From CAZZKE01 sp964655005 (GTDB taxonomy: Bacteria; Pseudomonadota; Alphaproteobacteria; Rhodospirillales; JABHCV01), in contig CAZZKE010000033.1 in the NCBI GenBank assembly GCA_964655005.1, forward strand, positions 1-31,143: 31,143 nucleotides of DNA, given 5' to 3'. The notes under the pieces are model-generated. The model was not told the DNA's origin and made no database searches. It saw only the letters and a list, made by a program, of their open reading frames with translations. The translations under genes and the position numbers were made by a program. Below, one piece after another: positions 22,824 through 30,246 of this stretch (its first letter is position 1; each line of letters starts with the position of its first letter).

Positions 22824-24677
22824 ATGAACAAACCAAGATTTTTCCTTTTCGGACTATTTCTGCTTGCGGCATTGATGCATACGCCCTTGCCGGGTCAGGC
22901 GCGGGAGGCCGGCCAACCCGGCGTCACCGATGCGAGAATCGCGGTGCTGGCGTTTCGCGGCGCCAAACAGGCGCTGGACCGCTGGTCGGCGACCGCCAGA
23001 TATCTGGAGCGGGTAATTCCCGGTTATTCCTTTGAAATGGTGCCGCTGTCGCTGGAAGAAATGAAGAAGGTAGTCGCCGACGGCAAGGTCGATTTTGTCC
23101 TGACCAACACCGGCAACTACGTCGAACTTGAGGCAAATTTCGGCATTTCCCGGATTGCGACGCTGCGATCACCGCTCAACGTCAGGGCCGGTAATGTCTT
23201 CGGCGCCGTAATTTTCAGCCGCGCCGACCGGAAGGATATCAAAAACCTGAAAGACCTTAAGGGTAAATCGTTCATGGCCGTCGAGGAAAAAGGTTTCGGC
23301 GGCTTCGAGATGGCCTGGCGGGAACTGAAAAGCCAGGGGATCGATCCCTTCGAAGATTTTTCCAGACTGGAATTCAGTGGCTACCCCCAGGACCGGGTGG
23401 CCTATGCCGTCCTGAACGGCAAAGTCGACGCCGCCACCTTCCGCACCAATACGCTTGAGAATATGGCCAGCGAAGGCCTGATCGAAATTGATGATTTCCG
23501 CATCCTCAATCCCCGGCGGCAGCCGGGATTTCCGTTTCTACTGAGCACCCGGCTTTATCCTGAATGGCCGTTTGCGCGGTTAAAGAACACCTCCCAAAGC
23601 CTGGCCCAAAAAGTAACTATTGGCCTGCTCAGCATGGCCACGGACGACCCGGCGGCAATTGCCGGAAATTATGGCGGCTGGACGGTGCCACTGGACTATC
23701 AGCCGGTCCACGAACTGTTTCGCGAGCTTCGTATAGGACCATATAGGGATATTGGCCTGATTACCTTTGCCGACCTGTTTGGCCAGCACGGAGGCTTGCT
23801 TGTGCTGGCCGTGGTGTTTCTGGTAATTCTGGTCATCTGGGCCTCGTGGACAAATGTGCTGGTGACCAGACGGACGAGAGAATTATCCACCTCGAACGCC
23901 GAGCTGGAAATGCAGATCGGGGTCCGCCGGAAAGCCGAGGAAGAAGCCATCCTGCGGCGCGCCGAACTAGCCCATATTCACCGCCTTAACACCATGGGAG
24001 AAATGGCTTCCGGGTTCGCTCACGAGTTGAATCAGCCGCTATCTGCAATCGCCAATTTCGCCCGCGGCAGCATCCGCAGAATCACCAAGGGCGGCGCCGA
24101 CAATCAGGAGATTCTCTCGGCCCTGGAACAGATGGCGGCGCAATCGACGAGGGCCGGCGAAATTATCAAGAGAATCAGGACTTTTGTCCGGAAAGAAGAA
24201 CCGAAGCGTGTGCGCGATGATATCAACCGGGTCATTCGCGAGACCCTGAAATTTATTCGATCCGACGCCGACCGCCAGCAAACCCGGATCGAACTGGAAC
24301 TGGCCAGCGTATTACCGAAGGTGGAAATAGATGTCGTACAGGTCGAGCAGGTCATTTTAAACCTTGTGCGCAATGCCATCGAAGCCATGAGCGCCGCCAC
24401 CGACAGCCCCCGTACCCTGACCATTCGTACCCTGCAAACCATGAAAGGAGAAATTGAAATATCGGTCATCGACACCGGACCGGGAATTCCGGCGAACGAC
24501 CTGGAAAACATGCTTGACCCCTTCGTTACCACCAAGGAAAACGGGCTGGGACTGGGGCTTTCGATCAGCCGTTCCATCGTCGAATCCCATGGCGGCAGAT
24601 TGCGCGCCGGAAATTTTTATGACGCCGGCGCCGTGGTAAGCTTTACTCTTCCTGTAGTTGAGATTCAGGACACATAA
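22824..24677 (+). CDS. TtrS-like sensor histidine kinase with PhnD-type periplasmic domain
   Basis: A 617-residue membrane kinase. A signal/TM segment (about 5-25) is followed by a periplasmic PhnD/phosphonate-type binding domain (about 35-300; RIAVLAFRG, DFVLTNTGNYVELE, LKGKSFMAVEEKGFGG). A TM lies at about 330-350, then a short coiled coil. The HisKA box GFAHELNQPLSAIANF (His400) and HATPase_c (NLVRNAIEAM, DTGPGIP, GLGLGLSIS) complete it. This layout is that of TtrS, the tetrathionate sensor, and of the related thiosulfate sensors. It is inferred to detect a small periplasmic anion or sulfur compound. The response regulator follows after 1 nt. There is no Shine-Dalgarno at ATG 22824. The ligand remains unknown. 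Confidence 0.92.
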   Translation: MNKPRFFLFGLFLLAALMHTPLPGQAREAGQPGVTDARIAVLAFRGAKQALDRWSATARYLERVIPGYSFEMVPLSLEEMKKVVADGKVDFVLTNTGNYVELEANFGISRIATLRSPLNVRAGNVFGAVIFSRADRKDIKNLKDLKGKSFMAVEEKGFGGFEMAWRELKSQGIDPFEDFSRLEFSGYPQDRVAYAVLNGKVDAATFRTNTLENMASEGLIEIDDFRILNPRRQPGFPFLLSTRLYPEWPFARLKNTSQSLAQKVTIGLLSMATDDPAAIAGNYGGWTVPLDYQPVHELFRELRIGPYRDIGLITFADLFGQHGGLLVLAVVFLVILVIWASWTNVLVTRRTRELSTSNAELEMQIGVRRKAEEEAILRRAELAHIHRLNTMGEMASGFAHELNQPLSAIANFARGSIRRITKGGADNQEILSALEQMAAQSTRAGEIIKRIRTFVRKEEPKRVRDDINRVIRETLKFIRSDADRQQTRIELELASVLPKVEIDVVQVEQVILNLVRNAIEAMSAATDSPRTLTIRTLQTMKGEIEISVIDTGPGIPANDLENMLDPFVTTKENGLGLGLSISRSIVESHGGRLRAGNFYDAGAVVSFTLPVVEIQDT

Positions 24678-24678
24678 A

Positions 24679-25293
24679 ATGGATCAGTCTGAACCCCTGG
24701 TATTTGTCGTGGACGATGATGACGCCGTCCGGGAATCGATAAGCTGGTTGATTTCCTCGGTCGATCTGAATGTACGGGCCTATTCTTCGGCCAGCGACTT
24801 CCTTGGTCAATGCCGTCCGGGTCAGGTCGGTTGCCTGATTACCGATATCCGCATGCCCGAAACAAGCGGCCTTGAATTACAGGACGAACTGAACAGGCGG
24901 GGGTGCGATATTCCGGTTATCGTCATCACCGGGCATGGCGATGTTCAGACCGCCGTCCGGGCGATGAAGGCCGGGGCCTTCGACTTCGTCGAGAAACCGT
25001 TCAATGACCAGGTCCTGCTGGATCTGGTCAACAAGGCCGTGGCAAGCAGCATTGAATCCCTGCACGAACAGATCGAACAAGCCGAAATCAAGACCAGAAT
25101 CGACTCTCTCACACCGCGGGAAAAGCAGGTGCTGGAAATGATTTCCGTGGGTGATTCCAACAAGGGAATCGCCCACATGCTGGAAATCAGCGAAAAAACG
25201 GTCGAGGCGCACCGCGCCAAGGTTATGGGAAAAATGAACGCCAAGTCATTGGCGCAACTGGTAAAAATGGTACTAAGCCTGGACCGGGCATAG
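24679..25293 (+). CDS. FixJ/TtrR-type response regulator
   Basis: A 204-residue two-domain regulator. The receiver has the acidic pocket VVDDDDAVRES, phospho-acceptor Asp56 (CLITDIRMPE), and the conserved Lys in EKPFND. The LuxR/FixJ HTH is in LTPREKQVLEMISVGDSNK and EISEKTVEAHRAKVMGKM. The frame extends 7 codons upstream into the kinase, but ATG 24679 lies 1 nt after the kinase stop and begins the normal receiver. It is expected to be phosphorylated by the neighbouring kinase and to activate the binding-protein and DsrE-like genes; the second part is inference from order and the shared promoter box. Confidence 0.93.
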   Translation: MDQSEPLVFVVDDDDAVRESISWLISSVDLNVRAYSSASDFLGQCRPGQVGCLITDIRMPETSGLELQDELNRRGCDIPVIVITGHGDVQTAVRAMKAGAFDFVEKPFNDQVLLDLVNKAVASSIESLHEQIEQAEIKTRIDSLTPREKQVLEMISVGDSNKGIAHMLEISEKTVEAHRAKVMGKMNAKSLAQLVKMVLSLDRA

Positions 25294-25334
25294 GGGAATT
25301 CCCTAACCATATAAAGAACAACCCTAATAGATTT

Positions 25335-25358
25335 ACCGCCATGCCGGTCTTTATTATC
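25335..25358 (+). promoter_or_regulatory. ACCG-N6-CGGT repeat and promoter element, copy 2
   Basis: ACCG (25335-25338) and CGGT (25345-25348) form an inverted repeat that overlaps GCCGGTC-N2-TATTATC (25343-25358). TATTAT (25352-25357) is a possible -10, 36 bp before the binding-protein ATG, and the repeat occupies the -35 position. This fits activator-dependent transcription by the adjacent FixJ-type regulator. Confidence 0.45.
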
Positions 25359-25393
25359 ACCTCCATAAATCAAATTGGGAGGGATTATCTAAA

Positions 25394-26353
25394 ATGAATT
25401 TCAAAATATCCGCCTTGGCTGGCGTACTACTTGGATCAACCTTGCTGATGACTGTCTCGGCGTCCGCCGCCGTGAACGAAAACAAGGATTACCGAACATT
25501 TTATCAGGACGGGCACGTACAATACGGACAGATCGGTGATTCCTACAAGGCCGGCCTGGTGCTGTATCTGGCCGGTAACCAGTTCATGGTCGTCGACGAA
25601 CTTATCAAGGACTTCATGAGCAAGAACCCCGGCATCAAGAGCACCTATGTCGAGACCATCCCACCGGGACAAATTCTCAAGGGCCAGATCCTCAAGCAGG
25701 GTAAAATCAACGGCCAGAATACCGCCATGAACCCCGATGTTTTCGCCAGCGTCAACCTGGGCCATTTGAAGAAGCTCAAGGCCAAGGGCATTATGGACAG
25801 CTTCAAGATATACACCCACAACAAGTTGGCGCTGATGATTGCCGCCGGTAATCCGAAAAATATCAAGGGAGCGCGGGACCTTGGCCGTGACGATCTTGTG
25901 CTGTCGCTGCCAAATCCACTGACCGAGGGTATCTTCAAGTTCTACGGGTCGGCCATGCTGAAAGATCTGAACTTGTATGAAAAAACCACCGGTAACGCCA
26001 AGTGCAAAAGTTGCTGGGCGATCAAGGGCAAGACCTGGTTTACCCAACGCCATCACCGCGAAACGCCCGACCGCATCGAAAAGGGACAGGCCGATATCGG
26101 TATTGTCTGGACCACGGAGATCATCGAAGCGAAGAAAAGAGGCCGCAAAATTGACGGTGTGGCGATTGCGGCCCCACTTAACAAGGGCGATGTCGTCGGT
26201 TATGCTATCGGCGTGCTGAAAACCGGACGAAATCAGGATGCCGGTAATAAATATCTCGACTATCTGGCCACGGATGCGGCGCAGAATATCTACGCCAAAT
26301 ACGGTTTCGTAAAAGCGACGGCGGCGGAAGTCGCACTGAAACCGTTGCCGTAA
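25394..26353 (+). CDS. Orphan ModA-like periplasmic substrate-binding protein
   Basis: A 319-residue secreted protein with a signal peptide cleaved near ASAA (residue 26). The mature chain has the type II binding-protein pattern of the molybdate/extracellular solute-binding family: GLVLYLAGNQFMVVDELIKD, PDVFASVNLGHLKKL, LVLSLPNPLTEGIF and DIGIVWTTEI. An insert near the middle has CKSCW (Cys204, Cys207) followed by WFTQRHHRE. These residues could form a disulfide, a metal site or a redox switch. No ABC permease or ATPase is encoded nearby, so it is probably sensory or a delivery protein rather than part of a local importer. GGGAGGG lies 10 nt before the ATG. Ligand unknown. Confidence 0.85.
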   Translation: MNFKISALAGVLLGSTLLMTVSASAAVNENKDYRTFYQDGHVQYGQIGDSYKAGLVLYLAGNQFMVVDELIKDFMSKNPGIKSTYVETIPPGQILKGQILKQGKINGQNTAMNPDVFASVNLGHLKKLKAKGIMDSFKIYTHNKLALMIAAGNPKNIKGARDLGRDDLVLSLPNPLTEGIFKFYGSAMLKDLNLYEKTTGNAKCKSCWAIKGKTWFTQRHHRETPDRIEKGQADIGIVWTTEIIEAKKRGRKIDGVAIAAPLNKGDVVGYAIGVLKTGRNQDAGNKYLDYLATDAAQNIYAKYGFVKATAAEVALKPLP

Positions 26354-26428
26354 TCCACCTATAATTGCCAGACTCGGGCAAGACCCTTGTTAGCCTAACG
26401 ACCAACAAACAACAGGAGAATTCACATT

Positions 26429-26893
26429 ATGATTAGCAACACATTCAAGAAACTGTTTGCCGCCCTTACCGTTTTCGGCCTGATCGCGGCAATGACGCCG
26501 ACCACGGCCCTGGCCCAGCAGAAGGTTCATAAAATCGTTTTACAGGTAAGCGATAACGACCCCAAAAAGATGAATATCGCGCTTAACAACGCCGCCAACG
26601 TCGATGCCTATTACAAAGCCAAGGGCGAAGAGGTAATTGTCCAGATCGTCGCCTACGGTCCCGGCCTGAACATGCTGGTCAAGGGCAAGTCGCCGGTCCA
26701 GGCGCGGATCAAGTCTTTCGGCCAGAACTTCGATAACATCAGCTTCAAGGCATGCGGCAACACGCTGAAAAAATTCAAGAAAAAAGCTGGCGGCAAGGAC
26801 GTTCTGCTGGTCCCCGAGGCGACCCTGGTGCCCGCCGGCGTGGTCCAGATTTCCGAGCTACAGGAACAGGGCTGGACTTACGTCAGGCCGTAA
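26429..26893 (+). CDS. Secreted DsrE-like protein
   Basis: A 154-residue protein with a signal peptide (cleavage near ALAQQ, residue 30) and one DsrE/DsrF-fold domain. It includes VHKIVLQVSDNDP, EVIVQIVAYGPGLNML and ISFKACGNTL. Cys109 sits where related proteins carry their reactive or persulfide cysteine. DsrE-type proteins carry or transfer sulfur, and periplasmic members are mostly uncharacterised. It follows the binding-protein gene by 75 bp with AGGAGA upstream, and ends at a strong terminator, so both probably belong to one transcript under the two-component system. Confidence 0.85.
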   Translation: MISNTFKKLFAALTVFGLIAAMTPTTALAQQKVHKIVLQVSDNDPKKMNIALNNAANVDAYYKAKGEEVIVQIVAYGPGLNMLVKGKSPVQARIKSFGQNFDNISFKACGNTLKKFKKKAGGKDVLLVPEATLVPAGVVQISELQEQGWTYVRP

Positions 26894-26920
26894 TTTGTCC
26901 TTGTCATGTCACCCGTTAAC

Positions 26921-26952
26921 GCGGCGCCCTGAAAACGGGCGCCGCTTTTTTT
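26921..26952 (+). terminator. Rho-independent terminator after DsrE-like gene
   Basis: GCGGCGCCC (26921-26929) pairs perfectly with GGGCGCCGC (26937-26945) around TGAAAAC, followed by seven Ts. It overlaps the stop codon of the convergent phosphoribulokinase paralogue. Confidence 0.92.
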
Positions 26953-27838
26953 ATGGTTTTTTCGAACGCCGGATGATCGGGCACAGGGTCATCGTCATGA
27001 TCAATTCCATGGCCAGGCCCAGCTTGCCCCCCTGAATAACGATGGAATTCCGCCGGGACATCCATGAGCCGTGGATTTCAGACATCAGGTAGGGAAAATC
27101 GATCTCAAACTTTTCGGGGTCCTTGAACCGGATTACGACGACACATTCATCCAGGTTCGGCACATCCATGGCGACGAACGGATCGGACGTATCGACCACC
27201 GGCACCGTCTGAAAGTTGATATCGGTACGCTCGAATTGCGGTATCAGATAGTGCACGTAATCGTGCATGCGCCTCAGGACGGTGTCGATCACCGCTTCTT
27301 CCGAATAGCCCCGCTGGCTGGTGTCGCGGTGAATTTTCTGTATCCATTCCAGGTTGATTACCGGAACGATGCCAATTTTCAGATCAACCAGGGGTGCCAG
27401 ATCGACCTGATCCGTGGCGACACAACCATGCAAGCCTTCATACATCAGCAGATCGGTGTCAGCCGGCAGGTCTTCCCAGGGAGTAAATTCGCCTGGCTTC
27501 AGGCCGGCGTCGCCGTACCTGGCCACATCTTCCATGGAATGCAGGTAATTGCGCTTCTTTCCGCAGCCGTTATCGCCGTAAGACCGGAACAGGTCCTCCA
27601 GATCCTTGAACAGGTTGGCTTCCGGCCCAAAATGGCTAAAATTATTATTGCCCTGGCTGGCCGCCCTGGTGATTTCGGCGATCATATCAAAGCGGTTAAA
27701 ACGGTGGAAGCTTTCCCCATCCACCCGCGCGACATTGATTTCCTGGCGGCGGAACACATGTTCGAAGGCGTCCCGGACCATAGGCGTCCCGGCGCCAGAG
27801 GGGCGCACGACGGCGAGTATGGGATGCCTTAGTGACAT
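26951..27838 (-). CDS. Phosphoribulokinase paralogue with degenerate P-loop (probable pseudoenzyme)
   Basis: 295 residues, collinear with the intact PRK encoded 11 bp upstream, and nearly identical over the core (NLEWIQKIHRDTSQRGYSEE). The ATP site is broken: the P-loop reads RPSGAGTPM instead of GSSGAGTST (Gly12Arg, Ser13Pro, Ser19Pro, Thr20Met). The catalytic base is Glu42 (DGESFHR) instead of Asp42. His45, Arg49, the Walker-B-like Glu in YEGLHG and the Asp in IHRD remain. The frame is uninterrupted and the fold-forming residues are kept, which argues against a decaying pseudogene. A regulatory subunit or altered catalysis is inferred. No clear Shine-Dalgarno is seen, so translation may depend on the upstream gene. 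Confidence 0.88.
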   Translation of the reverse strand: MSLRHPILAVVRPSGAGTPMVRDAFEHVFRRQEINVARVDGESFHRFNRFDMIAEITRAASQGNNNFSHFGPEANLFKDLEDLFRSYGDNGCGKKRNYLHSMEDVARYGDAGLKPGEFTPWEDLPADTDLLMYEGLHGCVATDQVDLAPLVDLKIGIVPVINLEWIQKIHRDTSQRGYSEEAVIDTVLRRMHDYVHYLIPQFERTDINFQTVPVVDTSDPFVAMDVPNLDECVVVIRFKDPEKFEIDFPYLMSEIHGSWMSRRNSIVIQGGKLGLAMELIMTMTLCPIIRRSKKP

Positions 27839-27849
27839 TCAGTCGCCGT

Positions 27850-28722
27850 TCACTTGCCGGCCATCAGCTGGCGCAGTATCGGCGCCAGGATCAGTTCCAT
27901 GGCCAGCCCCATCTTGCCGCCGGGAACAACGATGGAATTCCGTCTGGACATCCATGAATCATGGATCATCTGCAACAAATAGGGGAATTCCACGCCGAAG
28001 TCTTCGGGATTGCGGAACCTGATAACCACCAGGCTTTCATCCGGTGTAGGGATATCCCTGGCGATAATCGGGTCCGATGTATCGACGATCGGCACCCGCT
28101 GGAAGTTGATATCCGAGCTTTTGAATTGCGGAATGATGTAGTGAATATAATCATGCATGCGCCTGAGAATGGTGTCCATGACCGCCTCTTCGGAATATCC
28201 GCGCTGGCTGGTGTCGCGATGTATTTTCTGAATCCATTCCAGATTAATTACCGGTACGACACCGATTTTCAGATCGACATACCGGGCGACGTTAACGTCG
28301 CCGGATACCACGCCGCCATGCAACCCTTCGTAAAACAGCAAATCAGTCCCCTCCGGGATATCTTCCCAGGGGGTAAACTCACCGGCGCCGAGGCCTTCAT
28401 AGGATGCGGCCTCCTCTTCGTTATGAAGATATAACCGCCGCTTGCCGGTGCCGGTTTCGCCGTAGGTCTTGAACAGTTTTGCAATTTCCGAAAACAGGTT
28501 GGCATCGGCACCGAAATGGCTGAAATCAAAATTACCTTCTTTCGCCGCCTCGGCCATCGCGACTTTCATTTCGGCCCTGTTGTAGCGATGAAAACTGTCA
28601 CCCTCGATTACCGCGGCATTGATATCCTCGCGGCGAAAAACATGCTCAAAAGCATCCTTGACAGTGCTGGTTCCGGCCCCGGACGAACCGGTAACTGCAA
28701 TAATCGGATGTTTTCTGGACAC
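27850..28722 (-). CDS. prk: Phosphoribulokinase, type I (Calvin cycle)
   Basis: A 290-residue proteobacterial PRK of the Rhodobacter type, phosphorylating ribulose 5-phosphate to ribulose 1,5-bisphosphate with ATP. The P-loop GSSGAGTST (12-20) is intact. Asp42, His45 and Arg49 in EGDSFHRYNR form the catalytic base and sugar-phosphate contacts. YEGLHG and HRDTSQRGY carry the further acidic and basic residues. Length is usual for the octameric, NADH-responsive form. The start is GTG 28722 with AAGGGGG 6 nt upstream. It leads the two-gene unit with its degenerate paralogue. No RuBisCO or other cbb gene is in the window. Confidence 0.94.
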   Translation of the reverse strand: MSRKHPIIAVTGSSGAGTSTVKDAFEHVFRREDINAAVIEGDSFHRYNRAEMKVAMAEAAKEGNFDFSHFGADANLFSEIAKLFKTYGETGTGKRRLYLHNEEEAASYEGLGAGEFTPWEDIPEGTDLLFYEGLHGGVVSGDVNVARYVDLKIGVVPVINLEWIQKIHRDTSQRGYSEEAVMDTILRRMHDYIHYIIPQFKSSDINFQRVPIVDTSDPIIARDIPTPDESLVVIRFRNPEDFGVEFPYLLQMIHDSWMSRRNSIVVPGGKMGLAMELILAPILRQLMAGK

Positions 28723-28795
28723 TCGATACCCCCTTCGATAGTGATCGCATTAAAGCCAGCCGGAAGCGCCTCATACGCGCCGTAATTGCATGAAT

Positions 28796-28835
28796 AACAT
28801 AGCAGAGTCATTAATATTGTAAAATGCTAATATTA
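28796..28835 (-). promoter_or_regulatory. Candidate prk promoter with AT-rich inverted repeat
   Basis: On the - strand TTTACA (28823-28818) and TATGTT (28801-28796) are 16 bp apart. Overlapping the -35 is the inverted repeat TAATATT-N10-AATATTA (28812-28835). Its T-rich/A-rich arms resemble LysR-type sites, so CbbR control is a reasonable guess. The rest of the 194-bp gap before the oxidoreductase stop shows no gene. Confidence 0.45.
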
Positions 28836-28916
28836 GCTATCGTTACATTTTTACTGCCAATCCAGGTGAAAACACCGATGTTTTAGCGGAAAAAGCCGGG
28901 TTTTATATAATTTATA

Positions 28917-30221
28917 TCACCCCAGAACAGAGAAACTGCTTTCGCTGTTCACTTCCCTGTTGCGGGAGAAAAAACCAATACTCAGCGGCCTGTCAAGGCG
29001 CTCCAGATGGAAAATTACCGGATCGTTATCGTGATCCCGCCCCCCCTCGCAGGCTTCGATCAGATCGCCCATCATGGCGCCGACAACGGGCGCGTTCTTG
29101 AACTGGTTGCCGCTGGTCCCGATAGCCATGTAGAAACCATCAAGATCTGAACGGTCATAAATCGGGATCCAGTCGGGCGTAACGTCATAGCACGAAACCA
29201 CGCCGGCCACCCGCCCCGGAATACCCAGACTCGGCATTCTTTGGGCCATGCGCATTACCTGATATTGCATCTGATCGGTAGGATCCTCCGAAAAATTATC
29301 CGGATCGACCCAGTGTTCCGGATCACAGGCCGGATTTTCGCCGCCAATGATCATCCGGTTACCGATTTCCGGCCTAGCATAGCAACCGACATCGTTATCG
29401 GAATAGACGACGCCATCATGTTCGAAATCGAAGCCTTGCGGCGCATCGACCTGGGCCACCTCCTCGCGCAGGGCACGGGTGGTCAAGGCCATTTGGCCGG
29501 CCACCCCGGCCATTTCATTGACTTTGCCGGAATGCGGCCCGGCCACATTGACCACTACCGGGGCGTCAAACCGTTCGCCGTCTTCCGTGGTCACGCCGGC
29601 GACCCTTTCGTTTTCGCATCGGATCTCGGCTACTCTCGTCCTGAAACGAAATTCCGCCCCGTGGTGTTCTGCCGCCCGCTGCACGTTATGGGTGCAAAGC
29701 TGTGGATCGTTCATGTAGCCGGCCAGGGGAAAGAAAATTGCGCCGCCGATTTCACCGCCGGTTGGCCGGGCGAAGTCCGGATGGTCGGGTAATTTTGGCG
29801 GCGCGTATTTTCTAAGATCAAAAAACGGGAATTTGTCTACAATATCGGCGCCGCTCCAATCCTGCCACGGGATATCCAGGGTCTTCATATGTTCGATCAT
29901 ATGAACCATGCCCTTGTTGCCCGGCGTCTTCATGACCAGACATCCGGTCCGGTTAAACCTGGCCAGACCAAGTTCGTCTTCGACGCCCAGATAGCCCGCC
30001 CAATCCAGCCAGCGGTGATAGCTTTCATAGGCCAGCGCCGTACTGTCCAGATTGGAATAATGGGTGCGGATAATGGCGCAGGAATAGCTGGTCGAACCGT
30101 ACCCGGCGGCCGGAAGCATATCCACGTTCAGGGTTTTTCTGCCCCGTTTCGATAAATCGAAGGCGATGCTGGCGCCGATAATCCCGGCCCCGATGATAAT
30201 CGCATCGTATTTATTTCCCAT
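28917..30221 (-). CDS. FAD-dependent oxidoreductase, DAO family (sarcosine oxidase-like)
   Basis: A 434-residue flavoenzyme. The N-terminal dinucleotide fold is AIIIGAGIIGASIAFDLSKRG. A middle region rebuilds the FAD site (VVVNVAGPHSGKV), and a C-terminal segment (YDVTPDWIPIYD, YMAIGTSGNQFKNAP) matches glycine/sarcosine oxidase and dimethylglycine dehydrogenase-like proteins. It should oxidise an amino acid or N-methylated amine, but the substrate cannot be named and no sarcosine oxidase partner subunits are nearby. Cys48 in SYSCAIIR is near the region where covalent flavin attachment is known in relatives, though this is not assured. It follows the EAL gene by 25 bp and may be cotranscribed with it. 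Confidence 0.87.
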   Translation of the reverse strand: MGNKYDAIIIGAGIIGASIAFDLSKRGRKTLNVDMLPAAGYGSTSYSCAIIRTHYSNLDSTALAYESYHRWLDWAGYLGVEDELGLARFNRTGCLVMKTPGNKGMVHMIEHMKTLDIPWQDWSGADIVDKFPFFDLRKYAPPKLPDHPDFARPTGGEIGGAIFFPLAGYMNDPQLCTHNVQRAAEHHGAEFRFRTRVAEIRCENERVAGVTTEDGERFDAPVVVNVAGPHSGKVNEMAGVAGQMALTTRALREEVAQVDAPQGFDFEHDGVVYSDNDVGCYARPEIGNRMIIGGENPACDPEHWVDPDNFSEDPTDQMQYQVMRMAQRMPSLGIPGRVAGVVSCYDVTPDWIPIYDRSDLDGFYMAIGTSGNQFKNAPVVGAMMGDLIEACEGGRDHDNDPVIFHLERLDRPLSIGFFSRNREVNSESSFSVLG

Positions 30222-30246
30222 GAAACAGGTCTCGCCAGAATCGCCG

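Noticed and set aside
25394..26353. Calling the binding protein ModA of a molybdate importer
   Set aside because: No modB/modC or other permease genes are adjacent, and the CxxC insert is atypical. Only fold-level similarity is supported.
26951..27838. Calling the second phosphoribulokinase a pseudogene
   Set aside because: The frame is intact, the length is normal and the core blocks are conserved. Only the ATP site and the catalytic base differ, which fits a pseudoenzyme better than decay.
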